Shown piece after piece: positions 9,039 through 17,792 of a stretch of 64,000 nucleotides of DNA. Every line of letters begins with the position of its first letter. Within the stretch, counting starts at the first letter, position 1. The DNA is from Escherichia coli DSM 30083 = JCM 1649 = ATCC 11775 (GTDB lineage: Bacteria > Pseudomonadota > Gammaproteobacteria > Enterobacterales > Enterobacteriaceae): assembly GCF_003697165.2 (NCBI RefSeq), contig NZ_CP033092.2:682001-746000 (forward strand), given 5' to 3'. The notes beneath the pieces are model-generated. The model was not told the origin of the DNA, searched no databases, and worked only from the letters and a program-made list of their open reading frames with translations. The position numbers were made by a program, and so were the translations under genes.

Positions 9039-9602
9039 TTACTTGTAGTCGAGTACGTAATTAGCCTGTGCCTGCACGTTACCCGGGGTCGCGGTGCGTC
9101 CCAGAGACTCCATACGGGCTTTAAAGTTCAACTCCTGGTAAGAGTTAGTCGTCGGGAAGTTGATAGTGATTGGAGTGCCAAGAGTCACGTTGGTGTTGTC
9201 TGATTTCACCAGACGTACGCCTACATCAGTTGCGCCGCCGATGTTACCTTCCAGAGTGTTTTTAAGCAGGTTGGAGTCGGTAGCGTCAACACTGGCAGAA
9301 CTAAAGGTGATTTTGACTTTATCAACAGTGTTAGTGCCGTCAGATAAAATACAATCCTGCAAATGAATGGTGACATCTACAGGCAGTGATTTCTGACCGC
9401 TTTTTAATACGGTATCAGCAACTTCACCGAGGTTTATTGTCTGATCTTCATCACCAGGAGCAATAGAACAAGGTGCATCGATAACTTCACCTTTAAAAGT
9501 AATTTTACCTGAACCCTGATTAGCATCGTCAGCAAGAGCGTTAAAAGCAACGCCTGATAACAATGCGGTTGCGAACATAGATAACAATGTTTTTTTTAAC
9601 AT
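9039..9602 (-). CDS. ygiL: Major fimbrial subunit YgiL
   Basis: 187 residues. A signal peptide ends at ALA (residue 24), followed by a type 1 pilin domain with the donor-strand region (GKITFKGEVIDAPCSI), the Cys pair (C at APCSI and LQDCIL) and the terminal tyrosine of pilins (YVLDYK). It is similar to K-12 YgiL but clearly diverged in surface loops. It is the first gene of the operon, preceded by a long AT-rich region. Confidence 0.92.
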   Translation of the reverse strand: MLKKTLLSMFATALLSGVAFNALADDANQGSGKITFKGEVIDAPCSIAPGDEDQTINLGEVADTVLKSGQKSLPVDVTIHLQDCILSDGTNTVDKVKITFSSASVDATDSNLLKNTLEGNIGGATDVGVRLVKSDNTNVTLGTPITINFPTTNSYQELNFKARMESLGRTATPGNVQAQANYVLDYK

Positions 9603-10172
9603 GACTATAATCCTTTATAAATGGATGAGGAAAATACAGGTTTGAATTTAATATTAATTCAGCTATGGACATTACCATAACCTGAGATAATTTGACTCGT
9701 TATTTATATTAAATGCTGATTAAGTAAAACTTAAAATATAATTCCCCGTTATATATTGAGGTGTATATATCTAGATGTTTGTTGTTTATCGTTATTTGTG
9801 ATAATTTTTTTGTATGAATTGCGGCGAAAAAACAACCGTTTGTTGACAAAGGTTTACGCCTAATGTTGTAAAGGGGGGAGTGTATACTTATTATAACGAG
9901 TAGGGGCTTAATAATCGTGAAGATATAATATATATCTAGCGATGCTTATTAAGTTTTATTATTAATTAGTAATGTTTTATCGGGGGATAATATATATTAA
10001 TAGCCTTGGTTGTTCTTTTTTTGACCAGATATGGTATATAATACAACACTTACTATGATCGAAATCATATACTTGATCCAGAATTATGCGAGTATATGAA
10101 TGTATTCAACGATGGATATGTGAAATTTTAACGCTAAATGTTTAGTAATGTTAAATTTTGAAGGTGAAAAGG
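9603..10172. other. AT-rich region upstream of ygiL
   Basis: About 570 bases without a gene, very AT-rich, probably holding the fimbrial promoter and H-NS target DNA (inference). Visible structure: ATATATCTAG occurs twice (near 9766 and 9930), and TATGAT-CGAA-ATCATA at 10054-10069 is a perfect inverted repeat. TATAAT sits at 10037-10042. I saw no fim-type pair of inverted repeats flanking the promoter and no GATC pairs arranged as in pap. Confidence 0.5.
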
Positions 10173-10343
10173 ATGTTTATTGCCTGGTACTGGATTGTAT
10201 TAATTGTTCTACTGGCTGGTGGCTATTTTCTTCATCTTAAACGTTACTGTAAAGCTTTTCGCCATGACAGAGATGCGCTGTTAGCTGCCCGAAGTAAATT
10301 AGATAAACGCTCCGATAAAGAAGTGTTTGAAAAGCATCAATAA
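10173..10343 (+). CDS. Small single-span membrane protein
   Basis: 56 residues from ATG 10173, with the strong AAGGTGAAAAGG ribosome site directly upstream; an in-frame TTG at 10158 is less likely. One hydrophobic helix (about 2-23, FIAWYWIVLIVLLAGGYFL) is followed by a Lys/Arg/Asp-rich tail, so the topology is probably C-terminus in the cytoplasm. A hairpin terminator follows. I do not recognise the family with confidence. Its position between the fimbrial promoter region and zupT suggests an independent single gene. Confidence 0.7.
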   Translation: MFIAWYWIVLIVLLAGGYFLHLKRYCKAFRHDRDALLAARSKLDKRSDKEVFEKHQ

Positions 10344-10358
10344 TACCTTTAATAACGA

Positions 10359-10396
10359 TACAGATGTTGCCTTTAGCAATGGGCAACATCTGTCAT
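10359..10396. terminator. Hairpin between small membrane gene and zupT
   Basis: ACAGATGTTGCC pairs perfectly with GGGCAACATCTGT across a 9-base loop, between two convergent genes. It probably works for both, although the T-run is broken (CATTATCGTCTTT). Confidence 0.72.
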
Positions 10397-10404
10397 TATC
10401 GTCT

Positions 10405-11178
10405 TTAACCAATTCCCGCCGTTTGTAGCAGCACTAAACTGAATCCCATCACTGACATTCCACATAGCACGCCATAGCTGGGGTTATTATTGGGGTCAAT
10501 CTCTTTGGCGAGCGGCATTAATTCATCAACGGAGAGCGCCACCATAATTCCTGCAACCGCCGCCATGATTGCCGCCATGACCACCGGAGAAATCATGCTG
10601 CCAAGAATTAACCACGCCAGAACGCCACCGAGAATTTCAGCCAGTCCGGAAATGCCCGCCCACAGAATCGCGGTACGTTTCGATCCTGTTGCAGCGTAAA
10701 CCGGGCCTGCAACCGCCAGACCTTCAGGAATATTGTGCAACGCTACGGCCAGGGCGATGCCAAATCCCAGCTCCAGGTTGCTGCTCGCCGTGACAAAGGT
10801 GGCAATCCCTTCCGGGAAGTTATGCAGACTGATGCCGAGAGTGAGCAGAATGGCTGTGCGCTTGATCGATTTTGGCAACGGCTGCACCGATTTTTGCATT
10901 AAATCCTGCGGATGCGCATGTGGCAACATGCGGTCCAGGCCAAAATAGCCAAGCAGACCGAAGATAAACATTCCATAACCCAACACAGGCGACATTCCTT
11001 CGGCGGCTAATGCGGCAGGAAGCATTTCCATTAATGAGATGAGCAACATGATCCCCGCCGCAAATCCTAGCGAAAACGCCAGTAAGCGGTTCGAGGGTTT
11101 TTGCCCGAGAACGCCGAGAAACGCGCCAATAAACGTGGCTGCCCCCGCCAGTATGGTCAGAATGAGAGGTACTGACAT
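10405..11178 (-). CDS. zupT: ZIP-family metal transporter ZupT
   Basis: 257 residues from ATG 11178; upstream in-frame codons to 11220 do not belong to the family. There are eight hydrophobic segments and the two metal-binding helices with HNFPEG and HNIPEG. ZupT imports zinc and, less well, iron, manganese and cobalt across the inner membrane. It has been linked to fitness of uropathogens. It is divergent from ygiD across a short region holding a Fur-like palindrome. Confidence 0.96.
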
Positions 11179-11226
11179 CGACAACTCCTTATAAATCTTC
11201 ACCTTCAGGCAGATCGTCAAAATAAC

Positions 11227-11241
11227 TGATGATCATCATCA
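11227..11241. promoter_or_regulatory. Fur-like 7-1-7 palindrome between zupT and ygiD
   Basis: TGATGATCATCATCA is a perfect 7-1-7 inverted repeat and matches the Fur core TGATAATnATTATCA at 12 of 14 arm positions. It lies about 50 bases upstream of both start codons. It could be a metal-responsive operator for either gene; K-12 zupT is usually described as weakly or constitutively expressed, so this is only a candidate. Confidence 0.4.
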
Positions 11242-11293
11242 TTGTTATCCGGGTTCTTACTCCGCCGAACAAGCGTATTGTGAGGATATCAAA

Positions 11294-12109
11294 ATGACAC
11301 CTTTAGTTAAGGATATCATCATGTCTTCAACACGTATGCCAGCATTGTTTTTAGGTCACGGTAGTCCGATGAACGTGCTGGAAGATAATTTGTATACCCG
11401 CAGCTGGCAGACGTTGGGAATGACATTGCCACGCCCGAAAGCGATTGTGGTGGTTTCGGCTCACTGGTTTACCCGGGGAACAGGAGTGACCGCGATGGAG
11501 ACGCCGCCCACGATTCATGATTTTGGTGGCTTCCCGCAGGCACTGTACGATACGCATTATCCTGCTCCGGGTTCGCCTGCGCTGGCACAGCGTCTGGTTG
11601 AGCTGTTAGCGCCGGTTCCTGTGGCGCTGGATAAAGAAGCCTGGGGCTTTGACCACGGTTCCTGGGGAGTGCTGATTAAGATGTACCCTGACGCCGATAT
11701 CCCGATGGTGCAGTTGAGTATCGACAGTAGCAAACCTGCCGCCTGGCATTTCGAAATGGGGCGCAAACTCGCGGCGCTGCGTGATGAAGGGATAATGTTG
11801 GTCGCCAGTGGCAACGTGGTGCATAACCTGCGTACAGTGAAGTGGCACGGTGATAGTTCACCGTATCCGTGGGCGACGTCGTTTAATGAGTATGTGAAAG
11901 CGAATCTGACGTGGCAAGGGCCAGTGGAACAACATCCTCTGGTGAATTATCTCGACCATGAAGGTGGCGCGTTATCGAACCCAACGCCAGAGCACTATCT
12001 GCCGTTGTTGTATGTCTTAGGGGCGTGGGATGGGCAGGAGCCAATTACCATTCCGGTCGATGGTATAGAAATGGGCAGTTTAAGTATGCTGTCGGTGCAG
12101 ATAGGTTAA
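11294..12109 (+). CDS. ygiD: 4,5-DOPA dioxygenase extradiol-like protein
   Basis: 271 residues from ATG 11294; an internal ATG at 11321 would give 262. It belongs to the class III extradiol ring-cleavage dioxygenases (DODA type). The zinc-binding histidines are visible in LGHGSP, SAHWF and NVVHNL. The E. coli enzyme opens L-DOPA between C4 and C5 in vitro; its natural substrate is uncertain. It is followed by a hairpin shared with the convergent ass operon. Confidence 0.93.
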   Translation: MTPLVKDIIMSSTRMPALFLGHGSPMNVLEDNLYTRSWQTLGMTLPRPKAIVVVSAHWFTRGTGVTAMETPPTIHDFGGFPQALYDTHYPAPGSPALAQRLVELLAPVPVALDKEAWGFDHGSWGVLIKMYPDADIPMVQLSIDSSKPAAWHFEMGRKLAALRDEGIMLVASGNVVHNLRTVKWHGDSSPYPWATSFNEYVKANLTWQGPVEQHPLVNYLDHEGGALSNPTPEHYLPLLYVLGAWDGQEPITIPVDGIEMGSLSMLSVQIG

Positions 12110-12117
12110 TAAAAGAA

Positions 12118-12144
12118 CCCGAAGCCAGAACGACTGGCTTCGGG
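12118..12144. terminator. Terminator between ygiD and dsbI
   Basis: CCCGAAGCCAG-AACGA-CTGGCTTCGGG is a perfect 11-bp stem. On the minus strand it is followed by TTCTTTTATT, so it best serves the assT-dsbL-dsbI operon. Confidence 0.82.
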
Positions 12145-12154
12145 TGTTGCTGAG

Positions 12155-12826
12155 TTAGCCTCTGATGATTTTAAGCGCCCATGCGCCACTCATAATGACC
12201 AGCAGCACCAGACACATACCAAAAGCCAGCATACAAGCCTGAGCCATATTCATAAAATGCCATGGTGGTAGCAGATACCAGCCTTCAGATTGCTGATACA
12301 TTTCCACAAACCACTGTTGCGTGCTGCTCAGTGTGACGCCATCAGGAACGATTGGTGCGTCATAGCCACAATCCCCGGTAGGCTTGAACCAATTTGGTGC
12401 CCACTGTGCCAGCGGCAGGTTAAAGGGAAAAGTGGGATCGGTAGAGCAACCCTGTACGCCAAACAGTGAATCGGGATCCGGATTATGTACTGCATGGTGG
12501 ATATCGTTCAGTTTGAGCGAAAACTTCAGTCCCAAAATGCTGCCGTAAAATGCCATCACGCAGCCAATTAGCTTTAGGATGATGTTCTTTGGGTTGATCG
12601 CTGCAACCAATCCTCCAATAACCATCACAAACATGGCGTAGCGAATGTATACACATTGCTCACAGGGTGCCATGTAGAGATAGATCTGGAAGAAAGAGTG
12701 CGCCAGGATAATTAACGCGCCCATCGCAACGGCCATTAACAACCACAACAAGCGTTGCTCCTGCCATCTGACCAGTGTGTCAACTGGTGATGTGCGAAGA
12801 TCTTTCCACATTCCCTTAATACCCAT
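12155..12826 (-). CDS. dsbI: DsbB-like thiol oxidase DsbI
   Basis: 223 residues with four or five hydrophobic segments. The essential cysteines are present: a CxxC ([11 protein letters not shown]) after the first transmembrane pair and a second pair in the next periplasmic loop (QGCSTD and GDCGYD). DsbI reoxidises DsbL and passes electrons to quinone in the inner membrane. It is the last gene of the assT-dsbL-dsbI operon, 14 bases after dsbL. The family is known from uropathogenic E. coli and Salmonella. Confidence 0.93.
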
Positions 12827-12840
12827 AGCCTGTTTCCCTG

Positions 12841-13509
12841 TTATTTGCTTGCTAACTCACGGATAAGGTCTGCCATCGCGTCGATGGATTTGATGCTCTT
12901 GGTGTAGATCAAGTACTTACCATTAACGACATAGGCTGGAACTCCCTGGATTTTGGCGACATCATAAGAGGCTTTCCATTTTTTCAGTGTTTCTTGAACC
13001 GCTGGTTCTTTCAGTGCCGCTTCAAAATCCGCCTGACTCATACCTGCGGCATCCAGACCGGTTTTGATAAAAGCAGCCGGATCTTTACCGTCAGACCAGC
13101 GTTCTTTTTTGTCGTGATAAGCCGCGTAGTAGGCAAACTTGGCTTTCTTAAACTGAGAGTTAGCATCAAATAAGGAAATGCCTGCTGCTTTATCTTTATT
13201 GATCAAGACCGCAAAGACTTCGCTTGCTTGTTTGCCGTATTCACCTTTTGTTTCCAGATGGAATGGCGTGAAAGCAACGATATCTTTCACTTTTTCCGAT
13301 ACCGGACCGGTAACCGCTTTGTCGTACTTGTAACAGAACGGGCAGGCGTAGCTAAATACCTTAATCAGCGTTTTGTCGGCATTCGGAATTGGTTTTTCCA
13401 GAACCATGTAATCCGTGCCTTCGGTAAATGCAGAAGCGGTAAATGAAACCGCCAGAGCTGCGGTAAGCAGTATGGTTTTAAATAGTGATGAGATCCCTAA
13501 TTTCGACAT
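12841..13509 (-). CDS. dsbL: Periplasmic thiol oxidase DsbL
   Basis: 222 residues: a signal peptide (cleavage after about TASA), then a thioredoxin fold with a helical insert as in DsbA. The active site is CPFC (in [11 protein letters not shown]) instead of the CPHC of DsbA, and the cis-proline loop GVPAYVV is present. DsbL is a very oxidising, narrow-specificity enzyme whose main client is the arylsulfate sulfotransferase encoded just upstream, where one disulfide must form. Confidence 0.95.
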
Positions 13510-13526
13510 TTTTATTCCCTTCTTAA

Positions 13527-15323
13527 TTATTTGAACATCTGTTGTGGACGGACTAACAGCGCACGGTAGTGAGTCTGATTGGGTTTATCTGACAGCACGT
13601 CGATTTCCACTTTCACTTCTTTGGTTTTGTAATCGATTTCGTTCAACTTACCGACGGTTGGCTGCCCGACATCGAACAAATGAATAGAACCACCGAAGCC
13701 AAACATGGTGTTACGGTCGGCTTGATATTCAATGATGGAGGTAATCGGGCTATAGAAATCGTAGCCACGTTCTTTACCGTATTCCCACACTTGCTGAACG
13801 GTGCCTTTCTTCTCATCAATCTTATATTCCACAAAGCGAGAGTATTTCATGGTTGGTAAGGCAGGTTGTTCCAGATGACGCCCATCGCCATTATCAAAAA
13901 TGGTGAGCGTTCCTTTGCTGGAAATCCAGGCGGTATGCTGGGTGTAGGTAAAGTCGAAGTCTGAGTTTTCGCACAGGCCATTTTCGTTACAGGTAATTGG
14001 CTTACCGTTAGCATCAACCGGTTTCAGCAGCTTGCTGGCCAGCGGTTTTTCCCAACCTTTAGAGGGCGCAAGGATCCATTTCACTTGCTTATCACGACCA
14101 ATCTTCACAACACCCTGGTGGCGAGAGGAGAGGATGATAGAGTCATCTTTTGCGTCATAGGCGATAGAGTTCACGTGCGCCCAGTTGCGGCCTGGCCCTA
14201 CACCCAGCGCGTCGCCGAACGGTGTATCTGGTTCCAGTTTTGCCTGTTGTCCTGCATGGGCAAGGTCAACGTTAACGCAAACTGCACCTGCATCCAGCGC
14301 GCCGAGCAGTGCATCGCGTTTCGGATCGAGGATCTTGGTCAGATCCCATACATCGACAACGCGACCAGATTTATCGACTTCGAGGATATGGTCACGAATG
14401 GTGGTGACGTGTACGCCGTCATCGCGACGATAGTTACTCTTACCTACGCGCAACAGTACCGTGCCATTTGGCGTCTCAATGGACTCATGAGTGGCGTCAG
14501 CAAATCCGCGCGGTAGTTTGTGATCTTCGAGCACCTGCCCCATCATGTCGAACTCGTACCAGTGCTGACCTTGTACAGCGGTAAAGGTGCCGCGTGGCGT
14601 TTCGCGGATACCCATCAGATAACCACGCTTGTTGATATCGCGGTCACGACCATCGTAGAAAGTGTCTTGATCCAGCCACCAGCGGTATTCACCTTCGGTA
14701 TCGACGATGAAAGTAAAGGGCGCGATATCAAAAGGGAGTGCGCCGGTTGCCGGACCCGCATCAAGGATACCGGCATTTTTATCTTTCTCACCATGCCAGT
14801 GGAGATCGGAACCTTGGGCGGTAAAGGTGTGGGTATTAACCAGATAGAGGCGATCTTCAAAACCCGGTGCGACTTTAATAACTTTGGTCTGTTGTAAATC
14901 GGAGATAGAGCGGTTATCCATGTAATTATTGACGATGGCCGAAGTGTGCACCACATAATCATCTTTCATGACCTTGCCGTTTTCTTTCCACTCAACGGTC
15001 ACTTTGTTAGCAAATTTCTGATAAAGACCAAAAATCGGTACACCATCGTAAGTTTTTAGTGATTCCTGACCCACGGGATAGCTGATTTCTACGCCTTTTT
15101 CGCCCTTCCCATGGACGGTAACTTTGACGTCAGAAATAACATGGCTATCTAAGTCAACCAAAGCGGTCAGTGGTGCATTGCCGTAGGGATCGACAATGAC
15201 CGCACCCAGTTGCCCGGCAGGTGGCGCTGGTTTAAAACCCGCAGCCATCACCCCCGATGCTGACAAACCCAGGGTTATCGCCACAGTTCCGGCTACGAGT
15301 GTTTTTCTATATTTATCAAACAT
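13527..15323 (-). CDS. assT: Arylsulfate sulfotransferase AssT
   Basis: 598 residues with a signal peptide ending near VMAAG. This periplasmic enzyme moves sulfate from one phenolic sulfate to another phenol without PAPS, through a sulfo-histidine; it is a six-bladed propeller. Visible here are the conserved disulfide pair CNENGLC and, shortly after, TQHTAW with the catalytic histidine. It is the first gene of the operon with its dedicated oxidases dsbL and dsbI. The proposed role is detoxifying phenolic compounds. K-12 lacks the operon. Confidence 0.95.
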   Translation of the reverse strand: MFDKYRKTLVAGTVAITLGLSASGVMAAGFKPAPPAGQLGAVIVDPYGNAPLTALVDLDSHVISDVKVTVHGKGEKGVEISYPVGQESLKTYDGVPIFGLYQKFANKVTVEWKENGKVMKDDYVVHTSAIVNNYMDNRSISDLQQTKVIKVAPGFEDRLYLVNTHTFTAQGSDLHWHGEKDKNAGILDAGPATGALPFDIAPFTFIVDTEGEYRWWLDQDTFYDGRDRDINKRGYLMGIRETPRGTFTAVQGQHWYEFDMMGQVLEDHKLPRGFADATHESIETPNGTVLLRVGKSNYRRDDGVHVTTIRDHILEVDKSGRVVDVWDLTKILDPKRDALLGALDAGAVCVNVDLAHAGQQAKLEPDTPFGDALGVGPGRNWAHVNSIAYDAKDDSIILSSRHQGVVKIGRDKQVKWILAPSKGWEKPLASKLLKPVDANGKPITCNENGLCENSDFDFTYTQHTAWISSKGTLTIFDNGDGRHLEQPALPTMKYSRFVEYKIDEKKGTVQQVWEYGKERGYDFYSPITSIIEYQADRNTMFGFGGSIHLFDVGQPTVGKLNEIDYKTKEVKVEIDVLSDKPNQTHYRALLVRPQQMFK

Positions 15324-15773
15324 GGATATATCTCCTTATATAACGCAAATATATAATAATGATGAATATCGACTGTTGAGAGGGTGCTAATAAATTCGTT
15401 ACGTGAATATAAATATTAATTCAATAAAGAGTGAGAATGCTTTTGTGTTTCTTTTAAATATGTTGTTATTCGGTGAAACAAATATTTATGTTTAATGGAT
15501 AGTAGGGGGGCAATATATCAATCACAATGTTCAATACTGTGTAGTGTGATCCCTGCAACATTGTTTTTTAATTATTAAATTTAAATCTGGTGAGATAAAA
15601 GTAAAGTATTTAAATAATATCAAATAGTTATGTTGTGATGTATTCACTTACTTTAATTACAATATCGCTTGCATATGACGATTTAACATTAAATTGAGTA
15701 TTAATGTTAAATAAAGGTTGGATATGTATGTGTTTATATATTGATGGGAGTTATGAATGGTGGATTATAAGAG
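15324..15773. other. AT-rich region upstream of assT
   Basis: About 450 bases without a convincing gene, rich in A and T, separating assT from ygiC. It must hold the assT promoter. Short hydrophobic or low-complexity frames occur but lack ribosome sites. A TGTGAT motif near 15545 could be a regulator half-site; nothing stronger is seen. Confidence 0.5.
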
Positions 15774-15796
15774 ATTGCCCCGCTTATCGGGGCAAT
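15774..15796 (-). terminator. Hairpin after ygiC
   Basis: ATTGCCCCG-CTTAT-CGGGGCAAT is a perfect 9-bp stem starting 12 bases beyond the ygiC stop. The following bases on the minus strand (CTCTTATAAT) are only moderately T-rich. Confidence 0.68.
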
Positions 15797-15807
15797 ATTA
15801 AGCTGTA

Positions 15808-16968
15808 TTACTCAACAAAAATATGCGGATAAAACCGAGACATATCCTGGGTGATCAATGCACGGTCTTCACGAATGCCAATTCCGGCAGGTTGATCGTT
15901 CACCAGCCAGCTACCAATCAGCATATAGCTGTCGCCGAATTTCGGTAACGGGTGGAATTGCTGAACAATCATCCCTTCTTCGCCATACGGACCTTCCGCT
16001 GCTGCAATGGTTTTGCCGTTCTCAATGATCGACACGTTTGCGCCTTCACGGGAGAAGATCGGTTTAACCACATATTTTTCCATTTGCGGATGATCATCTT
16101 CCGCAAAATAAGCGGGCAGCAGGTTCGGGTGATTCGGGAACATCTCCCACAGTAGCGGTAGAAGCGCTTTGTTGGAGATAATGCTCTTCCACGCCGGTTC
16201 CAGCCAGCGTACGCCTGCATCCTCCAGCTTGGTGGAGAACATCTCACGCAACATAAATTCCCACGGATACAGCTTGAACAGGTTGGAAATCACCTGATCC
16301 TGTAAATCCGTGAACTGACCTTTTTCACCTAACCCGATATCGTCGATGTAGAGGAACTCGGTAGCGATTTCAGCTTCCGTCGCGCAGTCCTGCAAATACT
16401 GAATGGTTCCGCGATCTTCCACCGTGTCGCGACAGCAGGTGAGATGCAGCAACTGGAAGCCATACTGTTCACGCAGCTCAACGAAGCGATCGATCAGCTT
16501 TTCTTGCAAACTGTTAAACTGGTCGCTGCCCTCCGGCAAGTTACCGGCGTTAAGCTGATCTTCCAGCCAGATCCACTGAAAGAACGCCGCCTCGTATAGT
16601 GACGTTGGCGTATCGGCGTTATTTTCCAGAAGTTTAGGTTCGCCAGTGCCATCCCACGCCAGATCAAGACGCGAATAAAGCGATGGCTGGTGCGTCAGCC
16701 ATGACTGGCGCACAAAACTCCAGGTGTGTTTTGGAATGCGGAATTTGGTCATCAGCTCATCGCTGGCGATCACTTTTTCCACCACTTTCAGGCACATCTG
16801 GTGCAGTTCGGCGGTGACTTCTTCCAGCTTTTCAACCTGGGCGAGGGTCAACTTGTAGTAAGCATCTTCACACCAGTACGGCTCGCCGTACATGGTGTGA
16901 AAATTGAAACCGTATTCGTGGGCTTTTTCGCGCCAGTCCGGGCGCTCGGTAATACTGACTCTTTCCAT
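15808..16968 (-). CDS. ygiC: ATP-grasp ligase YgiC
   Basis: 386 residues, of the glutathionylspermidine-synthase C-terminal (ATP-grasp) family, without the amidase half of Gsp. Glycine- and acid-rich ATP-binding segments are seen near residues 280-360 (EKYVVKPIFSREGANV, EGPYGEEG). Such proteins are presumed to form a peptide-like bond on an unknown substrate. It directly follows ygiB (5-base gap) in the tolC-ygiB-ygiC unit. Confidence 0.93.
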   Translation of the reverse strand: MERVSITERPDWREKAHEYGFNFHTMYGEPYWCEDAYYKLTLAQVEKLEEVTAELHQMCLKVVEKVIASDELMTKFRIPKHTWSFVRQSWLTHQPSLYSRLDLAWDGTGEPKLLENNADTPTSLYEAAFFQWIWLEDQLNAGNLPEGSDQFNSLQEKLIDRFVELREQYGFQLLHLTCCRDTVEDRGTIQYLQDCATEAEIATEFLYIDDIGLGEKGQFTDLQDQVISNLFKLYPWEFMLREMFSTKLEDAGVRWLEPAWKSIISNKALLPLLWEMFPNHPNLLPAYFAEDDHPQMEKYVVKPIFSREGANVSIIENGKTIAAAEGPYGEEGMIVQQFHPLPKFGDSYMLIGSWLVNDQPAGIGIREDRALITQDMSRFYPHIFVE

Positions 16969-16973
16969 CGGTA

Positions 16974-17645
16974 TCAGCCACCCATTGAACGAGAAGAGGT
17001 GCCGGTTGCGCTACGCTGCATAGTGCTTTGTTTGGCAACAGATTCACCAAAACCGCCACGGGTAACAGTAGTAGTGGTCGCCGGTTTTGGTGCCATTGCC
17101 GTCTTCGGTACGGTCATGGTGCGGCCTGGCTGGGCTGCGCCATAGTTTTTACCGGTCGCGTCGGTATATTTACCGTAAGCCGGGCTGGCCGGGTTTTTCG
17201 AGGAGAACAGCGGCTGCTGTGCAAATCCCGCGCCGCCGCCCATCAGACGTCCCATCATGTAACCGGCCATCAGCGGCATCCAGAAACTCCCGCTGGATTG
17301 CTGGGCCTGCGCCTGGTTTTCTGGTGCCATGCCAGCCTGGGCTGGTGCCTGCTGGCACTGACCTTCACCAAATTCAGCAACACAGTCTTCACGGGTGGCG
17401 TATTTCGGCGCAGTACGTTCGGCTTCTTTCAGCGCATTGTTGTACGCGGTGGTACATTCGGCGCTTTTGCCTGGGTTTGCAGCTGAACAGTCGTCAGCAT
17501 TTTGATAGAGAGACACTGTTTCATCACTCTTTTCACAGCCAGCCAGCATAAAAACAGTGGCAACCGCGAGAGCGACTGGTGTCAGATGGCGTGCGCTCCA
17601 GTTTTTGCGGAACGATGCGTGGCGTATGGATTTTGTCCGTTTCAT
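16974..17645 (-). CDS. ygiB: Putative lipoprotein YgiB
   Basis: 223 residues from ATG 17645 with GGAAGA upstream; 11 further in-frame codons to 17678 are not used in the family. A lipobox-like LAGC (Cys about 37) follows a hydrophobic stretch, though the basic N-terminal part is unusually long for a lipoprotein. The rest is Gln/Ala/Gly/Ser/Thr-rich with a GGG-containing centre and looks largely disordered (UPF0441). Function is unknown. It is co-transcribed with tolC upstream and ygiC downstream. Confidence 0.9.
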
Positions 17646-17792
17646 TTTTGTCTTCCGGGACCAGTGGTAAATACCCATCAGAATAGAGGATGGCTGGTCG
17701 AAATTGAAGCGAGAAGGGGGAAGAATGCGGCAGATAACCCGTATCTTTACGTTGCCTTACGTTCAGACGGGGCCGAAGCCCCGTCGTCGTCG

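Noticed and set aside
9603..10172. Fim- or pap-like phase-variation switch upstream of ygiL
   Set aside because: No pair of identical inverted repeats flanking a promoter, no invertase gene and no spaced GATC/Lrp arrangement were found.
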